A stretch of 64,000 bases of DNA from Eubacterium plexicaudatum ASF492. GTDB lineage: Bacteria > Bacillota > Clostridia > Lachnospirales > Lachnospiraceae. Of the stretch, positions 10,101 through 20,506 are shown piece after piece. Below the pieces are notes generated by a model. It was not told where the DNA came from, searched no databases, and was given only the letters and a program-made list of their open reading frames with translations. The stretch is taken from positions 1,612,001-1,676,000 of the forward strand of contig NZ_AQFT02000001.1 of assembly GCF_000364225.2 (NCBI RefSeq). Reading direction: 5' to 3'. Every line of letters begins with the position of its first letter. The first letter of the stretch is position 1. A program made the position numbers and the translations under genes.

Positions 10101-11398
10101 TTATCGGACGATTCCATCCCATTCATGCTTTAACCGGACAACTCCAACGTCCTCTTTCGGAGAAAACACGGTGAAGCTGCAGGCTTCTTTATAGAAATCT
10201 ACCGGAATCCCCAAATCGCTTTCAATTGCAACATCCAGCAAATAGCTCCCGGGAAGTAGTGAAACGGAATCCATCTTAAAACTGACACGTCCGTCTTTTT
10301 CCAGATCAAAATTTTCCAGTTTATCAATTCTGGTATTTGTTCCATAACATTGAACGCCGTCTATTCGAAAGATTCCTATCCCAAAGACGGCATTTTTTAC
10401 AACTTCCGTGACCTTATAATCCATCCGGATCGTCATTTCCTGATCTGTCACAAAATTTGTGTTTTCCTTCCCCGTTCTGTCCAGTAACCATACCTTTTCG
10501 ATTCTGGCTTTTCCGTTTCCCCAGCGTAATTTTTTACTTTCAGTTTTATTATCTGATTCAGCTGCCGGGTCCGCTTTCTGATTTTCGTCCGGTACTTTCT
10601 GCTGTTCTTTCTGCTTTTTCTCTTTGCGCTGCTGTTCTTTTTCCGCAATCGCCTGCCGCTGCTGACCCATAAAATCCAAATATTGGGGATGGACATCACG
10701 CGGCTTGCCTTCTTCCCGAATCCGGCCTTCGTGTATCCAGATAGAACGGTCACAAATCTGTTCAATCTGTCCCAGGGAATGCGAAACGATGACGATAGTT
10801 GTTCCTTTGGATTTTATCTCCTTTAACCGGTTAAAACATTTGGACTGAAAGCCTGCATCCCCCACGCCTAAAATCTCATCAATCAGAAGAATATCGGCAT
10901 CCACATGGACGGCTACGGAAAATGCAAGTCGCATGTACATGCCGGAGGAATAGGTTCTGACCGGATTGTCAATAAACGGTTCCAGCTCTGAAAACGCAAT
11001 GATATCTTCCAGACGTTCTTCGATTCCTTTTTTCGACAGTCCGAAAATGGACGCATTGATATAAATATTCTCTCTGCCGCTCATATCCGGATGAAACCCG
11101 GCTCCAAGCTCAATCAGGCTGGAAACCCGGCCGCACAGTGTTACGCTTCCGCTGTCCGGATACATGATTTTCGTTAAAAGTTTCAATGTTGTACTTTTTC
11201 CGCATCCATTATGCCCGATTAAGCCAACCGCTTCCCCCTTTTTCACGTCAAAGCAAATATTGTTTAATACCATACGCTCTTCATAGGCTCTTCTTTTTTA
11301 AATAACGTTTTTTCTTTTAATGTATTCCCTTTATCCGGATAAACCTTGAATAATTTTTTAACGTTCCATACTTCGATTGCATTCTCAGGTGTCATCAT
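10101..11398 (-). CDS. wzt: Polysaccharide ABC transporter ATP-binding protein, one frameshift
   Basis: This is the ATPase of an ABC-2 polysaccharide exporter. Walker A is GLIGHNGCGKSTT, the signature is YSSGMYMRLAFSVAV, and Walker B is ADILLIDEILGVGDAGFQ. After a charged, lysine/glutamine-rich linker, a C-terminal domain (about 280-430) matches the Wzt carbohydrate-binding domain, with MTIRMDYKVTEVVKNAVFGI and SLLPGSYLLDVAIES. The N-terminus MMTPENAIEVWNVKKLFKVY joins the rest if one A is added to the A6 run near 11298, giving 432 residues. The start overlaps the wzm stop (ATGA). The binding domain implies that export depends on a specific glycan terminus. Confidence 0.88.
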
Positions 11399-12186
11399 AA
11401 TTCCTCCGCAAAGCGCCGCTGCAGGCGAATAAATACGCGCCATCCAACCGTGAACATCGTGGAACCAAGCACTGCGGCCCATATCAGATTTTGGAGCCGT
11501 GGTATCGTTCCGAAATACAAAATATCCCGATATGCGGTAATCACGTATGTCATCGGATTGAGCCAAAATACCCACTGCATTTTTTCCGGAACCTGATCAA
11601 TCGAATACATGACCGGCGTCAAAAACTGCCATGCCATAGATATGATACCTAAAATATATTCCATATCGCGGATATACACGGTAACAGCGCTCATAATCAT
11701 CGTAAATCCAAGTGCCAGAATATATTCCACAATCATAACAACCGGCAGGCAGGATAATGCCTGCAGCCGAAGTGCATATCCGGAAAATATTAAAACGGCA
11801 AAAATAACGAGAAAACTCAGCAGCATATTGATAAACTGGCTTGTAACGTATGCTACCGGCAGCACCTCCCGCGGAAAATAGATTTTCTTTACCATCTCCT
11901 GCTGTGCCATAATACAGCCGGCCCCTCCTGTTAACGAGGTGCCGAAGAAAATCCATGGTATTAATGCTACAAATAAAAATAAGTAATAATCTTGAATCCC
12001 TGATCTCATAATGGTAGAAAAGACCATCGTATATACCGCAAGCTGCAAAAGCGGGTTTAAAAAAGTCCAGAAAAATCCAAGCGCAGACCCCTTATACCTT
12101 CCTTTTAAATCTCTTTTTACGAGTGAACAGATCATTTCACGATATGCATATATTTCTTTTATTCTTTCCGTCATAGTTATACTCAC
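11395..12186 (-). CDS. wzm: Polysaccharide ABC transporter permease
   Basis: A 263-residue ABC-2 type permease with six predicted membrane segments. It carries the Wzm/TagG features LVKRDLKGRYKGSALGFFW near the N-terminus, VKKIYFPREVLPV in the first cytoplasmic loop and LTPVMYSIDQVP near the end. It partners with the wzt product to export a completed undecaprenyl-linked glycan. The assigned start is GTG; an in-frame ATG four codons later is an alternative. It lies between glycosyltransferase genes and wzt with minimal spacing. A teichoic acid exporter role is possible, but the sugar genes favour a heteropolysaccharide. Confidence 0.9.
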   Translation of the reverse strand: MSITMTERIKEIYAYREMICSLVKRDLKGRYKGSALGFFWTFLNPLLQLAVYTMVFSTIMRSGIQDYYLFLFVALIPWIFFGTSLTGGAGCIMAQQEMVKKIYFPREVLPVAYVTSQFINMLLSFLVIFAVLIFSGYALRLQALSCLPVVMIVEYILALGFTMIMSAVTVYIRDMEYILGIISMAWQFLTPVMYSIDQVPEKMQWVFWLNPMTYVITAYRDILYFGTIPRLQNLIWAAVLGSTMFTVGWRVFIRLQRRFAEEL

Positions 12187-12199
12187 ACCACTTCTTTTT

Positions 12200-13345
12200 T
12201 CAAACCTCTTCCTGCATCAGATTCCGGTAAACCTCCAGTAATAATGCGGCAGATTTTCCCCATGTATAATTTGCTGCCTGCTGCAGGCCACGTGTTATTA
12301 ATTTCTCCCGGCAATCCGGGTCATCCAGGATCCGAAGCATTGCTTTTGAGATTTCCTCCACACATTCCGGATTTACTTTGATACCGGCATTTCCGACGAC
12401 TTCAGGCAGCGATGTCGTAGCAGAAGTAATGACAGGCGTTCCACATGCCATTGCTTCTAACGGCGGCATTCCAAACCCTTCATATAAAGACGGGAACAAA
12501 AACGCCTTGGCTCCGCACATAAGCGCCGGACTGTCTTTCTGATTTACATACCCTGTGAATATGATCTTTTTTCGAAAAGCGGAACGATGCACTTTCTTAT
12601 AAATGTTCCCACACATCCACCCTTCTCCACCCGCAAGTACAAGCTGTGGTACCGATTTCCTTTTTCGGCACAATATTTCATAAGCGTCAATCAGCCGTAT
12701 CAGGTTTTTACGCGGTTCTATTGTTCCAAGGTATAAAAAATAATCCTTTTCAATTCCATATGTTTTCCGTGCCGTCCGGATTTGTTTTGTATCATAATTC
12801 GTATGATAAACGGAATGGTCAACGGCATTTGGAATCACACTGATCTTATCTTTTTGTACGTGCAGGTGCCGCATAATTTCCCGTTTTGAAAAATTGGAAA
12901 CCGTCAGAATGTGATCCGCACGCAGGCATGTCCTTTTCATATTCATTTTCAGCCACAGCCTTGTTTTTTGTCTTACCGTATCCGGACATGATTGATATGC
13001 CAGATCGTGAATCCATACCACACGCTTTCCGTTGACACCCGGCGGTATTACAAAGTTAAAAAACTGTGTAATATCCGGTTGTCCGGAAAAGAAAAAAGAA
13101 TACGGCAGCGGTACGATCATCTGCAAAAGTTTATACATGGAATCTCCCATTTGCCGACAGCATTGTATCTGAAATCCTGCCTGCCGGTAAAGATCCGGTC
13201 GATCATCCACAGAACGATGAAAACATTGTATCATCCAATCATGTTCGGGATACTTCACCAGTTCCATCAGCAGATTGTGCGCATTCCATGCAATTCCTGT
13301 TTTATTTGGTTTTAAAAGCAAATCTCCGTTAAACGCAATTTTCAT
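12200..13345 (-). CDS. GT4-family glycosyltransferase
   Basis: A 381-residue GT-B enzyme. It starts MKIAFNGDLLLKPNKTGIA and has the donor-binding half motifs DYFLYLGTIEPRKNLIRLI, FTGYVNQKDSPALMCGA and the E-x7-E signature in SLYEGFGMPPLEAMACGTP. This matches the RfaB/WbdA-like mannosyl or galactosyl transferases. Binding of a nucleotide sugar and transfer onto a lipid-linked chain in the cytoplasm are expected. AAGGAG lies just before the ATG. It is adjacent to another GT4 gene and to the Wzm/Wzt exporter. Sugar specificity cannot be read from sequence. Confidence 0.88.
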   Translation of the reverse strand: MKIAFNGDLLLKPNKTGIAWNAHNLLMELVKYPEHDWMIQCFHRSVDDRPDLYRQAGFQIQCCRQMGDSMYKLLQMIVPLPYSFFFSGQPDITQFFNFVIPPGVNGKRVVWIHDLAYQSCPDTVRQKTRLWLKMNMKRTCLRADHILTVSNFSKREIMRHLHVQKDKISVIPNAVDHSVYHTNYDTKQIRTARKTYGIEKDYFLYLGTIEPRKNLIRLIDAYEILCRKRKSVPQLVLAGGEGWMCGNIYKKVHRSAFRKKIIFTGYVNQKDSPALMCGAKAFLFPSLYEGFGMPPLEAMACGTPVITSATTSLPEVVGNAGIKVNPECVEEISKAMLRILDDPDCREKLITRGLQQAANYTWGKSAALLLEVYRNLMQEEV

Positions 13346-13376
13346 TCATACTCCTTCAAATGGCAATGCATGGATT

Positions 13377-14511
13377 TTATGGCTCCGATTTTTCCAAAAG
13401 TTTTTGAAATGCATGCCTGTATCGTTTCGACATCATCTCCTGTGTATACTCCTTTTGCACTCTTTTTTGTGCCTGTAATCCATACATGGTTCTCAGCTCG
13501 GCATTTGTGGCTAATTCATCCATAGCTTCTGCCAGTTCCCGGATATTCCCAGGCTCCACGGTCTTTCCGGTTATCCCGTCCACACTGACCTCCGGCACGC
13601 CACTTTTCAGTCTGGTATTGATGACCGGCTTTCCAAAAGCCATCGCCTCTATTTGCACAATTGCAAACGCTTCCACGTCTGATATGGATGGCAGTACGAG
13701 AAAATCGCAGGCTTCTATTTGCTTTACCTTTTCTTCTTCAGACACCATTCCGGTAAATTCCACCTGTTTCAGGTTTAAGGAATGAGCCAGAATTTTTAAC
13801 GGTTCTTCCAGCGGCCCGCTACCAACCAGCACCAGCCTGCAGTTTTTATTCCGCATTCTGCTAAAAGCCTTTAATAAAACGTCACATCCTTTGTACCAGA
13901 CCAATCTTCCGATAAATAAAATCGAAATTTGTTTATTTTTCGTCGGTGGAACCGATGGTTTTTCCACATAATCTTTTCCTTTTGAAAGATATGTATCACT
14001 TACGCAAAACGGAATCACACGGCACTTATTTTGATATTTTTCAACAGTCCGGAATGCTTCACATTTCCACGGGCAGATATAAGTATCAAATCAGCCTTTT
14101 TAATGTTTGTCTTACAAGCGGTTTGTACAATACAGCCAGTTTCCTGTTTTTTTCAAAACCACAATGCCACCACACAACCAGTTTTCCGGAAAAAAATCCG
14201 AACCATATCGCAAGATCAACCATCGGATATGGAAAATGATAAATAAAAATATCCGTATCTTTTGCCTGCCGCTTTATCTCACGTAAAAACTGCACGGAAA
14301 CCGGTGTGGATGCAACTGTAAATAACTGTCTGCACCTTCGAACTGCAATTCCTTTATAGTGATCATCCGCGCATTTTTTGTGTTTGGAATCCTGGCATAC
14401 AATAATTTGCTGTTCATATTCCGGCAGTCCATCTGCAATACTTTCTATTACTTTAGCAATTCCACCGCCATTATCCGGCCAGTATATTTTAAATAATTGT
14501 GTGATCTTCAT
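13377..14511 (-). CDS. GT4-family glycosyltransferase, two frameshifts
   Basis: The N-terminal part MKITQLFKIYWPDNGGGIAK, with IFIYHFPYPMVDLAIWFG, is the acceptor half of a GT-B enzyme. The C-terminal part, SILFIGRLVWYKGCDVLLKA with GMVSEEEKVKQIEACDF and EAFAIVQIEAMAFGKPV, is the donor half with its E-x7-E site. Two A5 runs (near 14097 and 14040) each lack a base. Adding them gives LKKADLILISARGNVKHSG and LLKKYQNKCRVIPFCVSD and a 378-residue enzyme. It is the first glycosyltransferase gene of the operon. The breaks look like sequence errors because both halves keep their motifs. Confidence 0.8.
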
Positions 14512-14534
14512 GCCCGCTCAAGTACCTTTGCTTT

Positions 14535-14873
14535 TTAAACTTTCTTTTTCATAATATCCGCCACCGACTTCATGATTCTGATATACATCTCATAACTATC
14601 GTCATCTTCCTGCTCCTGTTTGCCCCACATTCCCTGTATCGTTACTTCCCAGGGCTGCATGTCGCCCCAGAGCAGCGCATCCGCATTTATCTCCAGTTCC
14701 CTGCACAGCGTCACAAAGGTATCCATGCTCATTTTCCGGGTTCCGCGTTCGATATGTCCCATAAAGTTTAAGCTAATCCCACATTTTTTTGCCAGTTTAT
14801 CCTGTGACCAGCCCTTTACCTTCCTGATCTGACGGATTCTGTTTCCAATTTTTACATAGTCTAATTCCTGCAT
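14535..14873 (-). CDS. XRE-family transcriptional regulator
   Basis: A 112-residue protein with an N-terminal helix-turn-helix of the Cro/C1 type: IGNRIRQIRKVKGWSQDKLA, then KCGISLNFMGHIERGTRKMS. A ~45-residue acidic tail follows. The start at MQELDYVKIG is preferred because the additional upstream residues are not family-like. It heads the minus-strand polysaccharide operon, 24 bp before the first glycosyltransferase gene, so it may regulate that operon. A second, similar regulator lies at 47185-47547. Confidence 0.85.
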   Translation of the reverse strand: MQELDYVKIGNRIRQIRKVKGWSQDKLAKKCGISLNFMGHIERGTRKMSMDTFVTLCRELEINADALLWGDMQPWEVTIQGMWGKQEQEDDDSYEMYIRIMKSVADIMKKKV

Positions 14874-15129
14874 GGTATAACCTCTTTTTTCATACATAAC
14901 ATTTTGTAATAAATTGTTATGCAAAAACTGTTCTATAAGTACTTGTTTGATTGCTTAATGTGGCCTACAAGTATTCTATTCGGTTTTACTGTTTTTTTCA
15001 ACCCTAATCATAAAATTTGTTAGTATTATACAAAAATCTTCAATTTTTTCTGGTATATGAACTTAAATCATACAAAACGCATAAAAAACTTTCTATTTTT
15101 TTCTTGAAAACTATCCGGATCATATTTTT

Positions 15130-15760
15130 TTGGACAATGAACGACCCCGCAGCAGAGCTGCGGGGTATCTGAAGGGTGGCTTCACTACATATAATCCCAT
15201 AAGCTCAACTGTTTTGGCTCCAGTGCGCTTTGATAAAGCTTCTTATACTCTTTTTCTTGCCCTTGTTCTCTTACATATTTTGATATCACCGCTTCATTTC
15301 CATGTTCCCCTACTGTGGCAACATAATATCCGTCTGTCCAAAATTCCCCTCCCCATAATTTTTCTTCACCTGGGGACATTTGGCAAATACTTCTTTGGCT
15401 ATTATGCTTTTCACTCTTTGTATTATTTTTTGTGGGCTGTATGTTGGCACGGATTGTATCAGAAAATGTACATGGTCTTTATCTGTTCCTACCTCTATAA
15501 ACTTTATCTCATACCGCTTTTCTATCTCTTCACATGTTTCTCTGATCACCTGGTCTACTTCATCATCTATTACTACTCGCCGATATTTCGCTGGACACAC
15601 AAAATGATACATAAGCACTGATACATTGTGCGATTTGTGTATGTACTCACTCACCCCACAATTCCCCTTCCTTTTTCCTTTAGTATATCACAGCCTCTAC
15701 TATTTGAAAAAGTTTGTTACGCAGCAGAGCTGCGGGGAATTAGACCCTGAGAGATTAAAA
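15130..15760. mobile_element. IS200/IS605-type insertion sequence
   Basis: A single short Y1 transposase gene lies between two subterminal hairpins. The left one has an 8-bp stem around a 5-nt loop (CCCCGCAG, CAGAG, CTGCGGGG, 15140-15160). The right one shares the core CGCAG, CAGAG, CTGCG near 15719. There are no inverted terminal repeats or target duplication, as expected for single-strand transposition. It separates the polysaccharide regulator from the MATE gene. The exact ends are not resolved. Confidence 0.8.
15185..15654 (-). CDS. tnpA: IS200/IS605 family Y1 transposase, one frameshift
   Basis: This is a HUH single-strand transposase. The restored 156-residue protein contains CPAKYRRVVIDDEVDQVIRE, the HUH motif in KDHVHFLIQSVPTYSP, and the catalytic tyrosine region FWTDGYYVATVGEHGN. 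The frame is broken at an A5 run near 15358. One A joins CPQVKK to KLWGGEFWTDGYY. No TnpB gene accompanies it, so this is an IS200-like rather than an IS605-like layout. Confidence 0.88.
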
Positions 15761-15771
15761 AGACAAAAAGT

Positions 15772-15813
15772 AAAAAAATAGCGCAAACCTTTCTATTCGG
15801 AAGGCTTGCGCTA
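15772..15813 (-). terminator. Rho-independent terminator after the MATE gene
   Basis: A 13-bp imperfect stem (TAGCGCAAACCTT paired with AAGGCTTGCGCTA, one wobble) with an 8-nt loop is followed on the minus strand by a run of T. It lies ~100 bp after the MATE stop. Confidence 0.8.
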
Positions 15814-15910
15814 TTTAATTACGATAATCATACATAACAATTTATTACAAAAAGTTATATTTTTTGCAAATGTCATTTACTAAAGCATTTCCTGTTTTCC
15901 CATATATTTC

Positions 15911-17253
15911 TTAAGCATCCTTCAGCTTCCTGTAAACCGTCACCCACATCGTTCCAAACGAAGCCAGTCCTCCGATCAGATTGGAAACCGGCTCAGCCAG
16001 AAACACGCCGTTTACTCCAAATCCTATCGTTGGTAAAAAAGTGTTAACGAAACTACAATAATCACTTTCCGAAACAGGGAAAAGAAAATAGACCGTTTTG
16101 CATATCCAAGCGCCTGAAACGTACTCTGCCCTGTAAACTGGAATGCCATAAAACAAAAACCAAAAAAGTATAAATGCATCGCTTTTATCCCGGGCCGAAC
16201 CATGAAAGGGTCACTCGTAAAGACGGAAAATAATGCATCGGAAAAAAGCATAACCATTCCCCAGGCCAGCAACGTATAAGCGATTCCTATAAAAGCGGTA
16301 AAACGAATGCCTTCTTTTACACGTGACAGTTTCCCTGCACCGTAATTATAGCCGAGAATCGGCTGACAGCCATTTGCGATGCCCATCACCGGCAGAGACA
16401 GCAGCTCCCTGACCGAATTTAATACCGTCATAATACCGACATACAAATCCCCGCCGAAGTTTTGGAGCGTAACATTGCATACAACCTGCACCAGTGCGTT
16501 TGTAGCCTGAACAATAAAACCGGATGTCCCCAGTGATGCGATATCACGGATCAGCCTGCCATCCGGCTTTAAATTGGACATTTTTATTTTCAGCAGAGAT
16601 TTTTTCCCGGTCAGAAAACGAACGACCCAGATGCCGGAAACGGTCTGACTGATCACCGTGGCAAGTGCGGCTCCCTGTACGTCCATATGCATGTAAAAAA
16701 TAAAAACAGGATCTAAGATCAGATTCAATCCGGCTCCAATAACGGTTGTCAGCATGCCGATACCCGGAAATCCCTGTGCATTGATAAAACCGTTCAGTCC
16801 CGTTGCCAGCATGGAACAGGTCGTACCAAACAGATAAATCTTAAGATACGCATCCGCGTAAACATAAGAATCGTCGCTCGCTCCAAAAAAGTACAGTACA
16901 GGCTTTCGAAAACAATAGCAAAACAGTAACAGTAAAATCGAAGCTCCAAGCAGCAGTGTAAATGCGTTTCCCATAATCTTTTCCGCATGTTCCTTCTGCC
17001 CGCGGCCTCTTGCAATGGAAAATAAAGGCACCGCACCGGTGCCGAACAGACTTGTAAATGCAGCTATCAGCGTAATAACCGGGAATGTCAGGCCGATACC
17101 TGTTAAAGCCATGTTGTCAGCCTCCGGCAGATGTCCGATATAAACACGGTCAACTACGTTGTACAGCATCTGCACAAGCTGTGCCAGTGTCAGCGGTATC
17201 GCCTGACTGATAATATTGCGTGATACTTTTCCTTTTGAAAAATCTGTAATCAT
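15911..17253 (-). CDS. MATE-family efflux transporter, one frameshift
   Basis: This is a multidrug/toxin antiporter with twelve predicted membrane helices. The start MITDFSKGKVSRNIISQAIP and the repeats YNVVDRVYIGHLPEADNMAL and GANPILGYNYGAGK-like NGCQPILGYNYGAGK are diagnostic. The C-terminal part is displaced by a missing T in a T6 run near 16036. Adding it joins SLTLF to LPTIGFGVNGVFLAEPVS and yields 447 residues, the normal length. A Rho-independent terminator follows. A second MATE gene from a different subgroup is at 42634-43944. The substrate is unknown. Confidence 0.87.
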
Positions 17254-17337
17254 AAATTCTCCTGTTTTTTACGGACGCTATACTAGTAACTATCCTATGA
17301 AAACTGTTCAAATCGGTGCATCGCGTGCTTTTTGATC

Positions 17338-17376
17338 AAAAAAAGTGTAAAGCGCTTTTCTTTATACGCTTTACAC
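17338..17376 (-). terminator. Terminator of the ilvNC operon
   Basis: A perfect 10-bp stem (GTGTAAAGCG with CGCTTTACAC) and a 12-nt loop, followed on the minus strand by seven T. It lies 22 bp after the ilvC stop. Confidence 0.87.
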
Positions 17377-17397
17377 TTCGTTTTCTTTAAAATCTTC

Positions 17398-18423
<1,026 letters not shown>

Positions 18424-18437
18424 TTAGCCTCCTAAAA

Positions 18438-18937
18438 TTATTCAAAATATGTAACATCGGAAGAACCTCTGGTTAAACCAGTTATTCCGGTTCTAGCTAA
18501 TTCAAGAATTTCAAATCCGGATACCAGATCTAAAAAAGCGCTCAGCTTGTCCTGATTTCCGGTTAGTTCGATGACCATGGAATCCCTTGTAACGTCTACG
18601 ACTTTTCCACGGAAAATTTCAATCACGCTTAAAATTTCCTGACGGCTGGATTCCTGCACCCGAAGCTTAACTAAGATCAATTCTCTTGTTACGGAACTTC
18701 CTGCTTCCAGTTTTTTATGTCCAAGACATCTTCCAGCTTTGCAAGCTGATTTTCAATCTGTTCCAAAATCAGCTTATCCCCGCTTGAGACGATCGTAATT
18801 CGTGTGTAACGCGGATCAGCGGTTACACCGGCGGAAATGCTGTCAATATTGTAACCCCTTCTGCTGAATAAGCCGGATACATGACTTAAGACACTGGAAG
18901 TATTTTCAACGATTAATGATAATGCCTGTTTTCTCAT
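18438..18937 (-). CDS. ilvN: Acetolactate synthase small (regulatory) subunit, one frameshift
   Basis: The N-terminal ACT domain, MRKQALSLIVENTSSVLSHV with FSRRGYNIDSISAGVTADP, gives the valine feedback site. The C-terminal domain is LILVKLRVQESSRQEILSV with IFRGKVVDVTRDSMVIELTG. An A6 run near 18712 lacks one A. With it, LDIKKLEAGSSVTRELIL joins the halves into 166 residues, the standard length. A small subunit cannot be broken here without losing the C-terminal domain, so an assembly error is likely. A consensus promoter lies ~50 bp upstream. The large subunit must be encoded elsewhere. Confidence 0.9.
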
Positions 18938-18983
18938 TGTGAAAACCATCCCTTTTCTGCATTAATATATTCACACAAGTTTT

Positions 18984-19011
18984 ATTCTAGCACATTCGCT
19001 GAGAATGTCAA
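18984..19011 (-). promoter_or_regulatory. Probable sigma-A promoter of ilvNC
   Basis: On the minus strand TTGACA (19006-19011) is followed after 16 bases by TAGAAT (18984-18989). This is an almost perfect sigma-A promoter ~50 bp upstream of the ilvN start. It lies inside the long direct repeat that flanks the IS1634-type element, so a second copy exists at 22565-22592. Confidence 0.7.
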
Positions 19012-19030
19012 TATCCATGCGTAAAACACG
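18984..19030. repeat. Left copy (first part) of the 69-bp direct repeat flanking the IS1634-type element
   Basis: These 47 bases, plus 20485-20506, rebuild a 69-bp sequence that recurs from 22565 with one mismatch (G/A in the CACATTCGCTGAG stretch). The copy was later split by the ISAs1 element, whose 10-bp target duplication GTAAAACACG is at 19021-19030 and 20475-20484. Confidence 0.85.
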
Positions 19031-20474
19031 CACGGTAAACGCAGGTTTTATAAACTTTTTATAAATTTGGAGATATCAGTTTTCACGATTAAAACTATAC
19101 GTAAAGATGCGATGGTTAAATTATTTTGCGTATAATAACTAGACATGGGGTTCTGCCATGTGTTAAACGATGTATTTAATTCGTACCCTCTATTTTATTC
19201 CAGTATTTAATCCGCCCAATACTTTATAAAGGTAAGCCATGTCATACCCGCATTTCTTTCTTTTGCTGGCAATCCCCATCTTACAGCTTTTTTCCTGTTT
19301 TAGCAGATTTACTCCTATATGGCGTGCCATATTCATGTTTTCTGCTGCATTTCCAGCCCTGATCCGGCTTTCATCCTCCCTGAACGCGATATCAAGCACC
19401 CAGTGCAGGCTGTTTTCAATCCCCCAGTGTGCCCTTTCACTTTTCCCATATTCTGCGGCTGTCATTCCTTTCCTGCTGTATATGGCGTAATTTACAGCTG
19501 TTACGGTATTCCCTTTTTCCGTTACTGTAGATACACATGCCCCAATACCTGCAAGGCCCTCCCACTCCGGATGCCTCTGCCTGAGCCATTCAATATCATT
19601 TTCAACGTAATACTCCCTCTTTTCTATCCTCCCGTGCTCCTTACACAGATCTTTATAGTAACGCTCCGCCTTTTCCAGGGCATCTTTCTTTTCCGTAAAT
19701 ACATCTTTTTCAAAATACTCCCGGATATCGTCCATAAGTGTCTGCTGATTCCCTTTCACCTGCAGGATATAATCTGCGTTTTTGTGAATGATCTTGCGGG
19801 CGATCTCTTTCTGCGTTCCCATCGCATCCATTGTGACAATACATCCTTCCAGGCACAGAATGTCCAAAAGCTCCGGTATTGTCTTTATCTCGTTTGTTTT
19901 TTCATCCACACACAACTGGCCCAGTACAAGGGATGATTCTACTGCCCATGCGCTGACCGTGTGGATCGGTTTGATATCCCCTGCTTCTTCCCTGCTGCGC
20001 CTTGCTGTTTTACCATCAATCGCCACTACGCCTTTTACTTTGCCTGACACGGCGCTGGCCCACCGGAAAAATGCATCATGGAATTTTTCCGGCTCGATCA
20101 TCTGGAAAACCCTGTTTATCGTATCATGGGAAGGAATGCCGCCTGGCAGTTCAAGGAACGTTCCCAGCCATTGTTTTTTAGAAGCCGCCCAGTCTGCAAT
20201 CTCATTCCAGGTATCCATCCCTGCAAGGACAGCTGTGACAGCGATAATGATAATATCAAGAAATTTGTGTCTTTGGTTGTATGGAGCCCTTGGATCTGGG
20301 ATTTCACGCATACAATCGATCAGTAAAATATCTTTTTCTCTTTTTCCATAATAATTATTTCCTTTCAGAGTTTGGAAATAATTATACACGAATGTGTAAA
20401 GATTGTCTTTGACTAAATTCAATATAACAGAAAATTTGAAACTTGGGAATACATAAAAGCTTGCGTTTACCGTG
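19031..20474. mobile_element. ISAs1-family insertion sequence (1444 bp)
   Basis: The ends are inverted: CACGGTAAACGCA at the left and TGCGTTTACCGTG at the right, with partial matching beyond. The element is bracketed by the 10-bp direct repeat GTAAAACACG. It contains one complete transposase gene on the minus strand. It has inserted into the left copy of the repeat made by the IS1634-type element, so it is the younger of the two. Confidence 0.9.
19190..20422 (-). CDS. ISAs1-family transposase
   Basis: An intact 410-residue DDE transposase of the ISAs1 (H-repeat) type. It has the N-terminal MREIPDPRAPYNQRHKFLDI, TWNEIADWAASKKQWLG, the first catalytic region GVVAIDGKTARRSREE, IVTMDAMGTQKEIA, DYILQVKGNQQTLMDD and the terminal ENSLHWVLDIAFREDESRIR with the last acidic residue. 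The length fits the family. It is the only transposase in this cluster with an uninterrupted frame. Confidence 0.95.
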   Translation of the reverse strand: MNLVKDNLYTFVYNYFQTLKGNNYYGKREKDILLIDCMREIPDPRAPYNQRHKFLDIIIIAVTAVLAGMDTWNEIADWAASKKQWLGTFLELPGGIPSHDTINRVFQMIEPEKFHDAFFRWASAVSGKVKGVVAIDGKTARRSREEAGDIKPIHTVSAWAVESSLVLGQLCVDEKTNEIKTIPELLDILCLEGCIVTMDAMGTQKEIARKIIHKNADYILQVKGNQQTLMDDIREYFEKDVFTEKKDALEKAERYYKDLCKEHGRIEKREYYVENDIEWLRQRHPEWEGLAGIGACVSTVTEKGNTVTAVNYAIYSRKGMTAAEYGKSERAHWGIENSLHWVLDIAFREDESRIRAGNAAENMNMARHIGVNLLKQEKSCKMGIASKRKKCGYDMAYLYKVLGGLNTGIK

Positions 20475-20484
20475 GTAAAACACG

Positions 20485-20506
20485 TTGTTAATTATTAAAA
20501 CACCTT
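20485..20506. repeat. Left copy (second part) of the 69-bp direct repeat
   Basis: This completes the left direct repeat after the ISAs1 insertion. It reads TTGTTAATTATTAAAACACC plus TT and abuts the left end of the IS1634-type element. Confidence 0.8.

Noticed and set aside
506..14511. Frameshifts in polysaccharide genes as phase-variable switches
   Set aside because: Phase variation is tempting for surface glycans, but the same kind of one-base loss also hits ilvN, a kinase, transposases and a phosphoesterase, so error is the simpler cause.
14874..15129. Possible small gene in the AT-rich gap before the IS200 element
   Set aside because: No open frame with a ribosome-binding site; only promoter-like AT-rich sequence was seen.
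15380..15607. A TnpB-like or second gene in the IS200 element
   Set aside because: The plus-strand frames are complements of the Y1 transposase; there is no room for TnpB.
18950..19030. T-box leader for ilvNC
   Set aside because: Only ~45 bases separate the probable start from ilvN; no specifier loop or T-box consensus is present.
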